DNA of 64,000 nt from Iamia majanohamensis (lineage in GTDB: Bacteria; Actinomycetota; Acidimicrobiia; Acidimicrobiales; Iamiaceae), in the NCBI RefSeq assembly GCF_028532485.1, contig NZ_CP116942.1, positions 1,674,001 through 1,738,000 of the forward strand, given 5' to 3'. A program made the translations under genes and the position numbers. Under the pieces are notes generated by a model, which worked only from the letters and a program-made list of their open reading frames with translations, did no database searches and was not told where the DNA came from. Shown one piece after another: positions 16,699 through 25,523 of the stretch. Every line of letters starts with the position of its first letter. Position 1 is the stretch's first letter.

Positions 16699-17107
16699 CG
16701 GCCGCGATGAGGTCCATGTCGGCGGTCGGCACCTCGAAGAGGCCGCGGCGGAAGGCCAGGTCCCAGTGCTCGAGGTCGGTCACGAACGACAGCCGGGGGA
16801 GCAGGGGGTGCACGTCGGCCGGCGTGACCTCCTCGAAGGCCACGGCCAGGCGCCACGGGCTGCGCCCGTCGGGCAGGTCGACCGGGCGGGGCCGGTCGTC
16901 GACGACGGTGCCCAGGGCGGTGAGCTGCTGGAGGGGCTGGCCCGAGCGCACCCGGGTCCAGGGCGAGTAGAGGGCGATGCGGTCGCCGCGGGACAGGCGG
17001 CGCAGCCGGTCGGGCTTGCCGTGGTCGGCCTGGGTGAACCCGCCGGCCACCCCGGCCTCGACGTGGTCGAGGCTGACGACGTTGACCCAGCAGCGGCCCT
17101 CAGGCAT
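16682..17107 (-). CDS. EVE domain-containing protein
   Basis: A 141-residue EVE-domain (PUA-like, UPF0310) protein. CWVNVVSLDHVEAGVAGGFTQ and the GKPDRLRRLSRGDRIALYSP segment match the family, whose members bind modified bases in DNA or RNA. It overlaps the ddl start region by 8 bases and so is co-transcribed after ddl. Its final codons lie in the 25-bp direct repeat. Confidence 0.82.
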   Translation of the reverse strand: MPEGRCWVNVVSLDHVEAGVAGGFTQADHGKPDRLRRLSRGDRIALYSPWTRVRSGQPLQQLTALGTVVDDRPRPVDLPDGRSPWRLAVAFEEVTPADVHPLLPRLSFVTDLEHWDLAFRRGLFEVPTADMDLIAAALRPS

Positions 17108-18191
17108 CCGGTTGGGGCCGCCCGAAGCCGGCGCGGTGGGCGTGGCGCTCGACGCCGAGGCGCACCATCTCGGTGATGAGCTCGGCGTAGGGCAGCCCCG
17201 ATGCGGCCCAGAGCGAGGGGAACATCGAGTAGGGCGTGAAGCCGGGGATGGTGTTGACCTCGTTCAGCAGCAGTCCCCGCCCGCCCTCCTCGTAGAACAG
17301 GTCGACCCGGGCGTAGCCGTCGCAGCGCAGGGCGCGGAAGGCGCGGGCGGCCAGGTCGCGGGCCCCCTCGGCCACGTCGGTCGGGATCTCGGCGGGGACG
17401 ACGAGGCGGGCGGCGCCGTCGACGTACTTGTCCTCGTAGTCGTAGAACTCGTGGGTCGGCACGATCTCGCCCGGCACCGAGACCCGCAGCTCGGCGTTGC
17501 CGAGCACGCCGACCTCGATCTCCCTTCCGGTGACGGCGGCCTCGACCACGACCCACTCGTCGTAGCGGAGGGCGTCGGCGACCGCGGCGGGGAGGGCGTC
17601 GGGATCGTCGACCCTGGTCACCCCGACCGAGGAGCCCATGTTGGCCGGCTTCACGAAGAGGGGGAGGCCGAGGGTGGCCACCGCCTCGGTGCAGAAGGCG
17701 GCGTCGGCCTGGACGTCGCGGGCGGCGAGGTGGCGCACCTGGGGCAGGCCGGCGGCGGCCGCCATGGCCTTGGCCGCGACCTTGTCCATGCAGGTCGCCG
17801 AGCCGAGCACCCCGGAGCCGACGTAGGGCACCCCGGCCAGCTCGAGCATGCCCTGGACGGTGCCGTCCTCGCCCAGGGGGCCGTGGATCAGCGGGAGCAC
17901 CACGACCTGCTGGTCGGGCCGGGCCGGGGCCACCGCGGGGAGGGGCTCGAGCTCGGTGCCGGCCACGGCCACGGAGCCGCCGATCTCGCCCGCCCGACCC
18001 GAGTCGAGCAGGGCCTTGGCGTCGTCGGCGAGCAGCCAGCGGCCCTCGCCGTCGATGCCCACCGGCACCACGTCGAAGCGGTCGCGGTCGACCGCCGCGA
18101 GCACGTGGGCCGCAGAGACGCACGAGACGTCGCGCTCGGCCGACACGCCCCCGAAGAGCACGACGAGACGGGTGCGGGGGTCGCTCGCCAT
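17100..18191 (-). CDS. ddl: D-alanine--D-alanine ligase
   Basis: A 363-residue ATP-grasp ligase that joins two D-Ala for peptidoglycan. LFGGVSAERDVS (N-terminal domain), HGPLGEDGTVQG, VKPANMGSSVGV (ATP grasp) and EVNTIPGFTPYSMFP (Mg/phosphate end) are all intact and the length is normal. It is divergent from murF, which uses its product, across a 98-base promoter region. Confidence 0.95.
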   Translation of the reverse strand: MASDPRTRLVVLFGGVSAERDVSCVSAAHVLAAVDRDRFDVVPVGIDGEGRWLLADDAKALLDSGRAGEIGGSVAVAGTELEPLPAVAPARPDQQVVVLPLIHGPLGEDGTVQGMLELAGVPYVGSGVLGSATCMDKVAAKAMAAAAGLPQVRHLAARDVQADAAFCTEAVATLGLPLFVKPANMGSSVGVTRVDDPDALPAAVADALRYDEWVVVEAAVTGREIEVGVLGNAELRVSVPGEIVPTHEFYDYEDKYVDGAARLVVPAEIPTDVAEGARDLAARAFRALRCDGYARVDLFYEEGGRGLLLNEVNTIPGFTPYSMFPSLWAASGLPYAELITEMVRLGVERHAHRAGFGRPQPDA

Positions 18192-18289
18192 GGCCGCCGA
18201 CCCTACTGCCGGGGCCCGCCCGCCCCTGGCGCCCGGGACCGGGTCGACGGCGCCGGGGCGGGCCGCCCCCGCGGCCTAGGGTCCGCCCG

Positions 18290-19624
18290 ATGCGGCTCAC
18301 GGTGCAGGACCTGGCCACCGCCACCGGCGGCACGGTCGCAGGGGACCCGACGGTCACCGTCGACGGCCTCGGCGTCGACACCCGCGACCTGGCCCCCGGC
18401 ACCGGGTTCGTCGCCCTGGTGGCCGAGCGCGACGGCCACGACTACGCCGACGCCGCGGTGGCCGCCGGGGCCCCGGCCGTCGTCGCCTCCCGTCCGCTGC
18501 CCGACGTCGGTGTGCCCGTCGTCGAGGTGGCCGACACCGCGGCCGCCCTCCTCGACGTGGGCCGCCTGGCCCGGACCCGCCTGCCCGACCGGGTGGTCGG
18601 CATCACCGGCTCGGTGGGCAAGACCTCGGCCAAGGACCTGCTGGCCGGGGTCCTCGCCCCCCGGTGGGCGACCACCGCCTCGGCCCGCTCGTTCAACAAC
18701 GAGATCGGGGTGCCGCTCACGCTGGCCGGCGCCCCCGAGGGCACCGAGGCGGTCGTGGTCGAGATGGGGGCCCGGGGCGTCGGCCACATCGCCCTGCTGT
18801 GCGACGTGGCCCGGCCCACCGCCGCCATCGTGACCGCGGTGGCCCCCGCCCACCTGGAGATGTTCGGCACCGTCGAGGACGTGGCCCGGGCCAAGGGCGA
18901 GCTGGTCGAGGCCCTCCCCGCCGACGGCGTCGCCGTGCTCAACGCGGACGACCACCGGGTGGCGGCCATGGCCGGGCGCACCTCCGCCCGGGTGCTCACC
19001 TACGGCATCGGGCCCGCATCGCAGGCCGACGTGCGGGCCGAGGACCTGGTCCTCGACGACCTGCTCCGCCCCCGGCTGCGGCTGGTGACGCCGTGGGGCG
19101 AGGCCCAGGTCGGCCTGGCCGTGCACGGCGCCCACCAGGCGGCCAACGCCCTGGCCGCGGCGGCCTGCGGGCTGGCCCTCGGCGTCGACCTCGACGACGT
19201 GGCCGAGGCCCTGGCGACCACCCGGGTGTCGGACCTGCGCATGGACATCAGCCGGGCCCCGTCGGGCGCGGTGGTCGTCAACGACGCCTACAACGCCAAC
19301 CCCGCGTCGACCCGGGCCGCCCTCGACGCCCTCGCCGCCCTGCCGGTCACGGGCCAGCGGGTGGCGGTGCTGGGGCTGATGGCCGAGCTGGGCGGCGACA
19401 CCGACCGGCTGCACGGTGAGGTCGCCGCCCACGCCGACGCCCTCGGGGTGCGCGTGGTCTCGGTCGACGCCCCCGGCTACGGCGTCGCCGGCGCCGACGC
19501 GGTGGCCGACGTCGATGCCGCCCTCGCCCTCCTCGCCGGGCTGGGCGACGGCGACGCGGTGCTGGTGAAGGGCAGCCGGGTGGCCGCCCTGGAGCGGGTC
19601 GCCTCCGCCCTCCTCGCCGACTAG
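18290..19624 (+). CDS. murF: UDP-N-acetylmuramoyl-tripeptide--D-alanyl-D-alanine ligase
   Basis: A 444-residue Mur ligase. The P-loop GITGSVGKTSAKD (~104-116), FNNEIGVPLTL, EMGARGVGHIA and NDAYNANPAS are diagnostic of MurF, which adds D-Ala-D-Ala to the UDP-MurNAc tripeptide. Length is as expected. ATG start close to a divergent ddl. Its TAG stop shares the CTAG tetramer with the stop of the convergent MFS gene. Confidence 0.95.
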   Translation: MRLTVQDLATATGGTVAGDPTVTVDGLGVDTRDLAPGTGFVALVAERDGHDYADAAVAAGAPAVVASRPLPDVGVPVVEVADTAAALLDVGRLARTRLPDRVVGITGSVGKTSAKDLLAGVLAPRWATTASARSFNNEIGVPLTLAGAPEGTEAVVVEMGARGVGHIALLCDVARPTAAIVTAVAPAHLEMFGTVEDVARAKGELVEALPADGVAVLNADDHRVAAMAGRTSARVLTYGIGPASQADVRAEDLVLDDLLRPRLRLVTPWGEAQVGLAVHGAHQAANALAAAACGLALGVDLDDVAEALATTRVSDLRMDISRAPSGAVVVNDAYNANPASTRAALDALAALPVTGQRVAVLGLMAELGGDTDRLHGEVAAHADALGVRVVSVDAPGYGVAGADAVADVDAALALLAGLGDGDAVLVKGSRVAALERVASALLAD

Positions 19625-20937
19625 GCGACGGCGGCCTCCGTCGGGGGCTCGTCGGGGCCGGGGCGGAGGGTCATCACCGCCCCGAGCACCAGGGCCACGG
19701 CCGCGCCGACGAGCATCATCACCGTCACCGACGTCTGCTCGGCCAGCCAGCCCCCGGCCAGGCCGCCGAAGGGGACCACCCCGCCGAAGCCCATGATCCA
19801 GAGGGCGAGGACCTTGCCCCGCACCCGGTCGTCGAGGTCCTGCTGCAGCACCGTCGACAGCGACGTGATCACGCAGAAGTAGACGGCGCCCACCGCGTAG
19901 ATGGTGGGGAAGGCCAGGGGTGCGACCCGCAGCAGGGAGAACACCGCCAGCAGGACGGCGAAGGCGACCAGCCCGCCCCGGGCCAGGCGGGCCTTGTCGC
20001 GGGCGGCGAAGAGGGTGCCGACCGAGAGGGCCCCGGTCACCGCGCCCAGCCCGAAGGTGGCGTAGAGCAGCCCGTAGGCGGTGCTGCGCGAGGCGATGCC
20101 GAGGTTCTCGTCGGCCAGCTTCGGCATCTGGGTGATGAAGGGCAGGGCGAGCAGCGAGAAGAAGAAGATGGTGACGATGACCTGGCCCACGGCCCGGTGG
20201 CTGCGGGCGTAGCGGATCCCCTCCAGCAGGCGGTGGAGGCCCTGGGTGCCCGACGCGGCGGGGGCCGGGAGCGACACCCGGGTGAGGCTGAGGATCACGG
20301 CGGCGAAGCTGGCCGCGTTGAGCACGAACACCCAGGCCGAGCCCACGGTGGCGAACAGCGCGCTGCCGATGATCGGGCCGATGACCCGGGAGGCGTTCAT
20401 CTGGGCCGAGTTGAGCGAGATGGCGCCGGCCAGGTCGCGCCGGGGCACGAGGATCGGCACCACCGCGCTGAAGGTGGGGGCGTAGAGGGCGTTGCCGACC
20501 CCCACGGCCAGGACCACCAGGACCAGCAGCACCCGGTTGGGGTCGCCCCCGACGACGACGAGGGCGAGCAGCACGGAGAAGACGGCCTGCTCGATCGAGA
20601 GGGCGATGAGGAGCGTCTTGCGGTCGTAGGCGTCGGCCATGGCCCCGCCGACGAGGGACAGCAGCAGCAGGGGCCCGAGCTGGGCCGCGGTGACGATGCC
20701 GACGAAGACGCCGGAGCCGGTCAGGTCGTAGGCCAGGGCGCCCAGGACCACGTTCTGCATCCAGGTGCCGATGTTGGAGGCGAAGGCACCCAGGTAGACG
20801 ATGCGGAAGGTGCGGTGCGAGAAGGCCGACCGGGCCGTGCCCGGGGTGAAGGTGCGATCGCCCTCGAGCAGGGCGTCCTCGACGGCCTCGAGGGCCTCCT
20901 CCGGGTGGTCCGGGCGGGCGGAGGGGGCGTCGGGCAC
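19621..20937 (-). CDS. MFS transporter (EntS-like, 12 TM)
   Basis: A 438-residue major facilitator of the enterobactin-exporter-like branch: FRIVYLGAFASNIGTWMQNVVLGALAYDL in the first helices and the GGAMADAYDRK loop motif after helix 2. Around 50 polar residues precede helix 1. It probably exports a small lipophilic compound or siderophore. The stop codon overlaps that of murF in a shared CTAG. Confidence 0.85.
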   Translation of the reverse strand: MPDAPSARPDHPEEALEAVEDALLEGDRTFTPGTARSAFSHRTFRIVYLGAFASNIGTWMQNVVLGALAYDLTGSGVFVGIVTAAQLGPLLLLSLVGGAMADAYDRKTLLIALSIEQAVFSVLLALVVVGGDPNRVLLVLVVLAVGVGNALYAPTFSAVVPILVPRRDLAGAISLNSAQMNASRVIGPIIGSALFATVGSAWVFVLNAASFAAVILSLTRVSLPAPAASGTQGLHRLLEGIRYARSHRAVGQVIVTIFFFSLLALPFITQMPKLADENLGIASRSTAYGLLYATFGLGAVTGALSVGTLFAARDKARLARGGLVAFAVLLAVFSLLRVAPLAFPTIYAVGAVYFCVITSLSTVLQQDLDDRVRGKVLALWIMGFGGVVPFGGLAGGWLAEQTSVTVMMLVGAAVALVLGAVMTLRPGPDEPPTEAAVA

Positions 20938-21024
20938 CGGCGGAGCCTACGGCTGGGGACGGCCGACTGACCAACGGGTCAAGTCCGCGCCGGGGCGGGG
21001 GGCGAGCCCTACCGTGGGCGCCCC

Positions 21025-21192
21025 ATGGACACCCCTGCCACGAGCTCCCCGTCCGCGCCGGCCCCTGCTCCCGCGCCCTGCGACCTGTCGACCCAGTGCG
21101 GCCACTGCGGCGGTCCCATGCGCCCCGAGCACGCCCACTACCGGTGCACCAGCTGCGGCCAGCGCGACTCCTGCTGCGACGGCCCCTACTAG
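21025..21192 (+). CDS. Small cysteine-rich protein (zinc-ribbon-like)
   Basis: A 55-residue ORF starting ATG 21025. After a Pro/Ala-rich leader it contains CGHCGGPMRP and CTSCGQRDSCC, two CxxC knuckles that could bind one zinc. Its stop lies 4 bases before the next GTG start, so the two are probably coupled. Small zinc-ribbon proteins of this type are common in actinobacteria, with no known function. Confidence 0.72.
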   Translation: MDTPATSSPSAPAPAPAPCDLSTQCGHCGGPMRPEHAHYRCTSCGQRDSCCDGPY

Positions 21193-21196
21193 CCCC

Positions 21197-22111
21197 GTGG
21201 CCGGCCCACGGATCTGCGTCGCGCCCCGCGGGGCCCGCTCGTGGGTGGGCGAGGCGGTGGTCGCCGGCGGTGGACAGGTCGTCGACCCCGACGAGGCCGA
21301 GGCCGTGGTCTGGACCTCGCCCACCGACCCCGACGGCCTGGCCGCCCTCCTGGCCGACCACCCCGGCCTGCGCTGGGTGCAGCTGCCCTTCGCCGGCATC
21401 GAGCCCTACCGCGACGTGCTCGACGCCGAGCGCACCTGGACCTGCGGCAAGGGGGTCTACGCCCCGCCGGTCGCCGAGCTGGCCCTGACCCTCCTGCTCG
21501 CCGGCCTGCGCCACGTGGGCCCCTACGCCCGGGCCGGGCGCTGGACCGGTCCCGCCGGCCGCAACCTCCTCGGCGCCCGCCTCGCGGTGCTGGGCGGGGG
21601 AGGGATCACCGAGGAGCTGCTCCGGCTCCTCGCGCCGTTCGACGTCGACGCCACCGTGGTCCGCCGCCACCCCGACCCGGTGGCCGGTGCGGCGCGGGTG
21701 GTGGGCCCCGACGGGCTCCACGGGGCCCTGGCCGGGGCCGACGGGGTCGTGCTGGCCCTGGCCCTCACGCCCGAGACCCGGGGCGTCGTCGGGGCCGAGG
21801 AGCTGGCCCTGCTGGCCGACCACGCCTGCGTGGTGAACGTGGCCCGGGGCGGCCACGTCGACACCGACGCCCTCGTGGCCGCCTTCGCCGCCGACACCAT
21901 CGGCTCGGCCGGCCTCGACGTCACCGACCCCGAGCCCCTCCCCGAGGACCACCCCCTGTGGGCCGAGCCCCGGTGCACCATCACCCCCCACGTGGGCAAC
22001 ACCCCGGACATGGCCGTGCCCCTCCTGTCGGCCCGCATCCGGGAGAACGTCGGCCGCTGGGCCGCCGGGCGCGACCTGCTGGGCCCCGTCGACGTCGCCC
22101 TGGGCTACTGA
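21197..22111 (+). CDS. D-isomer-specific 2-hydroxyacid dehydrogenase
   Basis: A 304-residue NAD-binding dehydrogenase. The nucleotide loop is GGGGITEEL; the catalytic Arg is in NVARGGHVD, the Glu in DPEPLPEDHPL and the His in ITPHVGN. The catalytic-domain half is short. GTG start 4 bases after the zinc-ribbon ORF. Substrate unknown. Confidence 0.85.
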   Translation: MAGPRICVAPRGARSWVGEAVVAGGGQVVDPDEAEAVVWTSPTDPDGLAALLADHPGLRWVQLPFAGIEPYRDVLDAERTWTCGKGVYAPPVAELALTLLLAGLRHVGPYARAGRWTGPAGRNLLGARLAVLGGGGITEELLRLLAPFDVDATVVRRHPDPVAGAARVVGPDGLHGALAGADGVVLALALTPETRGVVGAEELALLADHACVVNVARGGHVDTDALVAAFAADTIGSAGLDVTDPEPLPEDHPLWAEPRCTITPHVGNTPDMAVPLLSARIRENVGRWAAGRDLLGPVDVALGY

Positions 22112-22185
22112 CCGGCGCCCTCGCGGCCGCCCCGACCGGCTCCTAGGTTGGGGCGCCCCCCACCGCGAACCGCCGGAGGCAGCCC

Positions 22186-23586
22186 GTGGACTTCCGAGAG
22201 CACACCGTCGAGGACCTCGCCGCCCGGGTCCGGTCGCGCCAGGTCTCGGCGCGGGAGCTGACCCAGGCCGCCCTCGAGCGCATCGAGGCCCTCGACGGCG
22301 ACCTCCACGCCTTCCTCGCCGTCGACGGCGACCTGGCCCTGGCCGACGCCGCCCTGGTCGACGAGCGCCTGGCCTCCGGCGACGACGTGGGCCCCCTCGC
22401 CGGCGTGCCCATCGGGGTCAAGGACCTGGAGGACGCCATCGGCTTCCGCACCACCCACGGGTCGGTGCTCTCCGCCGAGGACGCCCCGGCCATGACCGAC
22501 TCGATCCTCGTCGCCCGCCTGCGGGCCGCCGGCTGCGTGGTCGTGGGCAAGACCAACACCCCCGAGTTCGGGTGCAAGGGCGACACCAGCAACGGGCTGG
22601 GCCCGCCGACGGTGAACCCCTGGAACCCCGAGCGCTCGGCCGGCGGCTCCTCGGGGGGCAGCGCCGCCGCGGTGGCCGCCGGCATGGTGCCCCTGGCCAC
22701 CGCCAGCGACGGCGGCGGGTCCATCCGCATCCCGGCCGCCATCTGCGGGCTCACCGGCTTCAAGCCCTCCCTCGGCCGGGTCCCGGTGGGCGGGCCGACC
22801 CCGCCGGCGTGGGCCGACCTCTCGGCCAAGGGCGTGCTCACCCGCCGGGCCACCGACGCCGCCGCCGTGCTCGACACCGTCGTCGGCCCCGACCCCACCG
22901 ACCTCCGCGGCCTCCCCCAGCCCCGGGCGCCGTGGCGGCCCCAGCTCGACGAGCCCCACCCCCCGCTGCGGGTGGCCTGGTCGCCGACCCTCGGCTACGC
23001 CCCCGTCGACCCCGCCGTCGCCGCGGTGTGCCAGGCCGCCGTCGACCGCCTCGACGAGTCCGGCTGCGAGGTCTCCGAGGTGCCGTCGGTCTTCCCCGAG
23101 GACCCGGTGGGGGCGTGGCTCGGGCTCACCTCGGCCTCCCACCTGCGGACGGTGGCCGACCTGGTCGGCACCGACGAGTGGGACCTGCTCGACCCCGCCG
23201 TGCGCTTCGGCGCCGAGATGGCCCAGGGGATGTCGGCGGTCGACCTGGTCGTCGCCCAGGACACCTGCCACCAGCTCAACCAGACCCTCACCACCCTGCT
23301 GTCTGACGCCTCGTTCCTCCTGACCCCGGTGGTGGCCGGCCGGGTGCCCGCACCCTGGGGCAACGGCACGATCGACGGCGTCGAGGACCCCAACTGGATC
23401 CGCTTCACCTACCCCTTCAACCTCACCCGCTCGCCGTGCGGCACGGTGCCCATCGGCCAGACCGACGACGGCGTGCCGGTCGGCCTGCAGGTGGTGGGCA
23501 CCAACCACGCCGACGCCGCCGTGCTCCGCATGCTCGCCTACCTCGAGACCATCGTGGGGGTGGACGAGGTCGCACCGGTGGGCTGA
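22186..23586 (+). CDS. Amidase signature family amidase
   Basis: A 466-residue amidase of the Ser-cisSer-Lys type. K79 (GVKDLE), the GGSSGGS loop at 153-159 and nucleophile S179 (SDGGGSIRIPA) make an intact triad. It hydrolyses an amide of unknown nature in the cytosol. GTG start at 22186. The closing TRSPCGTVPIGQTDDGVPVGLQVVG segment is typical of GatA-like enzymes, but no gatB or gatC is nearby, so a transamidosome role is unlikely. Confidence 0.9.
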   Translation: MDFREHTVEDLAARVRSRQVSARELTQAALERIEALDGDLHAFLAVDGDLALADAALVDERLASGDDVGPLAGVPIGVKDLEDAIGFRTTHGSVLSAEDAPAMTDSILVARLRAAGCVVVGKTNTPEFGCKGDTSNGLGPPTVNPWNPERSAGGSSGGSAAAVAAGMVPLATASDGGGSIRIPAAICGLTGFKPSLGRVPVGGPTPPAWADLSAKGVLTRRATDAAAVLDTVVGPDPTDLRGLPQPRAPWRPQLDEPHPPLRVAWSPTLGYAPVDPAVAAVCQAAVDRLDESGCEVSEVPSVFPEDPVGAWLGLTSASHLRTVADLVGTDEWDLLDPAVRFGAEMAQGMSAVDLVVAQDTCHQLNQTLTTLLSDASFLLTPVVAGRVPAPWGNGTIDGVEDPNWIRFTYPFNLTRSPCGTVPIGQTDDGVPVGLQVVGTNHADAAVLRMLAYLETIVGVDEVAPVG

Positions 23587-23658
23587 CCCCGGGGCGGGGC
23601 CTCGCCGCCGGCGGGGCTCCCGGACGGGGGACCCGGGTCCCGGGTAGCGTGAGCGCTC

Positions 23659-24321
23659 GTGACGGCACCGCCCCATGCCCCGTGGGCGCTGCGAGGCGAG
23701 GGCCTCGTGTGCATGACCCGCAAGCGGCCCGCGGTGGCGCTGCCCGACGGCATCGCCCCCGCGCCGGGGCCCACCGCCGTCGCCGCGGTGCGCTACACCG
23801 ACTCGCCGGTCGGGCCCTTCCTCCAGCTCTTGGTCCTCGTGCCCGCCCGCCTCGGCGCCCACCCCGGGTGGACGGTCGCGGCGGCCGTGGTCGACAAGCC
23901 CGAGGCGCTGCTGGGCTTCCGCATGAACTGGGGCGTGCCGGCCCGGCTGGGGGAGCTGCGCTGGTTCGCCCGCGACGGTGTGCGCCAGCTGCTCTGGGAG
24001 GACCGTGACCTGTCGGTGAAGGCCCGGGGCCGGGGCATCGGCGTGCCCATGGTCGTGCCCCACCGCATGGTGCTGGCCCGGGCCGACGGGCCGGTCGTCG
24101 TCCCCGACCGCCTGTGGGGGCTGTTCCGGCCCGCGGTGGTCGTCATCGAGGCCTCGCCCCGCGACGGGCTCGACTGCCTCGCCGGCCGCCACGTGGGCGC
24201 CACCGTCGACGGCGTGCACCGCACCATCGCCCCCGCCCGCACCCCCGTCGGCCTGCTGGCCCCGCTGCGGGCCCCGGCCACGGCCGAGCCGCTGATGCGG
24301 TGGCCGGACCACCCGATCTGA
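23659..24321 (+). CDS. Acetoacetate decarboxylase-like fold protein
   Basis: A 220-residue protein resembling the acetoacetate decarboxylase superfamily: a YTDSPVGPFLQLLVLVPARLG strand-helix entry and a beta-rich core with VDKPEALLGFRMNWG. The classic catalytic lysine context is not evident to me, so it may be a non-decarboxylase member. GTG start. Followed by a long inverted repeat before the next gene. Confidence 0.6.
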   Translation: MTAPPHAPWALRGEGLVCMTRKRPAVALPDGIAPAPGPTAVAAVRYTDSPVGPFLQLLVLVPARLGAHPGWTVAAAVVDKPEALLGFRMNWGVPARLGELRWFARDGVRQLLWEDRDLSVKARGRGIGVPMVVPHRMVLARADGPVVVPDRLWGLFRPAVVVIEASPRDGLDCLAGRHVGATVDGVHRTIAPARTPVGLLAPLRAPATAEPLMRWPDHPI

Positions 24322-24416
24322 CCCACGACCTCCGGCCGACGATCGGACCTGGAGCACATGTCGCCGCATGTGGCGCACACGTGCTCGAGGTCCGGGCCGA
24401 TGACCCGCCGTGGGTC
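24320..24416. repeat. Long imperfect inverted repeat, possible terminator
   Basis: From the stop codon onward, outer arms GACCCACG (24320-24327) and CGTGGGTC (24409-24416) enclose inner arms GGACCTGGAGCAC and GTGCTCGAGGTCC (24345-24357 with 24381-24393, 12 of 13 pairs). A small CACATG/CATGTG pair sits near the loop. It fills most of the gap between two co-directional genes. No U-tract follows, so classical termination is uncertain. Confidence 0.6.
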
Positions 24417-24447
24417 CGGTCGGGGCCGGGCACCGTAGGTTGGCAGG

Positions 24448-25275
24448 GTGACCAGCCTCTTCGACGAGTGCACCGCCGTCCGGCCGGGAGCGGCCGACGG
24501 CACCTTCGCCACCGAGCTGCGCGACGAGTTCACCATCGTCAACGGCCACCCCAACGGGGGCTACCTGCTGGCCGTCATGGGCCGGGCCGCGGTGGCCGCC
24601 CTGGGGGAGGAGGACCGCCACGTGGTGGGCTCCACCACCTCCTACATCGCCCCGCCGTCGACCGGTCCGGCCACCGTCGTGACCGAGGTGCGGCGCCGGG
24701 GTCGCACCGCATCGCAGCTCCACGTCGTGCTGGTGCAGGACGACGAGCCCAAGGTCGAGGGGCTCATGACGTTGGCCGCGCTCGACGACGGCCCGCCCGC
24801 CTGGGGCCACGTGGCCCCGCCGGAGATGCCAGACGAGGAGACGTGCCGGGCCGCCACCCGGTCGCACCGCTCACCCATCACCGGGGGTGAGCCGCCCATG
24901 GCCCGGGTGGTCGCCCAGGCCTTCGACCCCGCCACCCTCGGCTGGGCCTCGGGCGCACCCGGCGGGGGAGGGGAGATGCGGGCCTGGCTGCGGATGGCCG
25001 ACGACCGCCCCTTCGACCCTCTGGGCCTGCTCTTCGCCGTCGACGCCCTGCCGCCGGCGACCTTCGAGGTGGCCATGACCGGCTGGGTGCCCACCCTCAG
25101 CCTCACCGCCTACATCCGGGCCCGGCCCGCCCCCGGGCCGCTGCGGGTCCGGTTCCGGGTGGGCACCATCGCCACCGGCCGGGCCGACGAGACCTGCGAG
25201 GTGTGGGACGGCGCCGACCGCCTGGTGGCCCAGTCGACCCAGCTGGCCGCCCTCCGGATGCCGCCCGCCCCGTAG
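24448..25275 (+). CDS. Thioesterase family protein (double hotdog)
   Basis: A 275-residue acyl-CoA thioesterase-like protein. FTIVNGHPNGGYLLAVMGRA is the N-terminal hotdog helix entry and FEVAMTGWVPTLSLTAYIRA the start of the second hotdog strand set. It would hydrolyse an acyl-CoA. GTG start. Lies 63 bases before tRNA-Val. Confidence 0.82.
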   Translation: MTSLFDECTAVRPGAADGTFATELRDEFTIVNGHPNGGYLLAVMGRAAVAALGEEDRHVVGSTTSYIAPPSTGPATVVTEVRRRGRTASQLHVVLVQDDEPKVEGLMTLAALDDGPPAWGHVAPPEMPDEETCRAATRSHRSPITGGEPPMARVVAQAFDPATLGWASGAPGGGGEMRAWLRMADDRPFDPLGLLFAVDALPPATFEVAMTGWVPTLSLTAYIRARPAPGPLRVRFRVGTIATGRADETCEVWDGADRLVAQSTQLAALRMPPAP

Positions 25276-25338
25276 CCGCCGGCGCGCGCCGATCGGGTGG
25301 GGCCCCGCCCGGGCGCCGCGCTACTGTCCTCCCCTCCG

Positions 25339-25415
25339 GGGCGTATAGCTCAGCTGGCTAGAGCGCTGCCTTCACACGGCAGAGGTCACAGGTTCGAGTC
25401 CTGTTACGCCCACCA
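25339..25415 (+). tRNA. tRNA-Val (anticodon CAC)
   Basis: A complete 77-base cloverleaf: acceptor GGGCGTA/TACGCCC, D arm GCTC...GAGC, anticodon stem CTGCC/GGCAG with loop TTCACAC (anticodon CAC), T arm ACAGG/CCTGT with TTCGAGT, and encoded CCA. Its 3' 45 bases are duplicated at 29892-29936, showing use as an integration site; the gene itself stays intact. Confidence 0.96.
25371..25415 (+). repeat. attL core within tRNA-Val
   Basis: These 45 bases, from the anticodon loop to CCA, recur exactly at 29892-29936. Flanking bases differ at both ends, so this defines the minimal crossover core. tRNA 3' halves are standard targets of tyrosine recombinases. Confidence 0.92.
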
Positions 25416-25523
25416 CCGATCCCCTGTTCAAAGCGGTCGCGGGCGCTGCGGCCGGGCGCTCCGGGACCCGAATCACCCCACCAATCACCCCACTGTCACG
25501 GGGCAGGCGTACCTTCGCCGGCC

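Noticed and set aside
18203-21991. A 1262-codon open frame on the minus strand
   Set aside because: It crosses murF, the MFS gene and the small zinc-ribbon gene in the wrong frame with no domain signal.
22186-23586. GatA subunit of the tRNA amidotransferase
   Set aside because: The amidase signature fits, but gatB and gatC are not adjacent and a stand-alone amidase is more likely.
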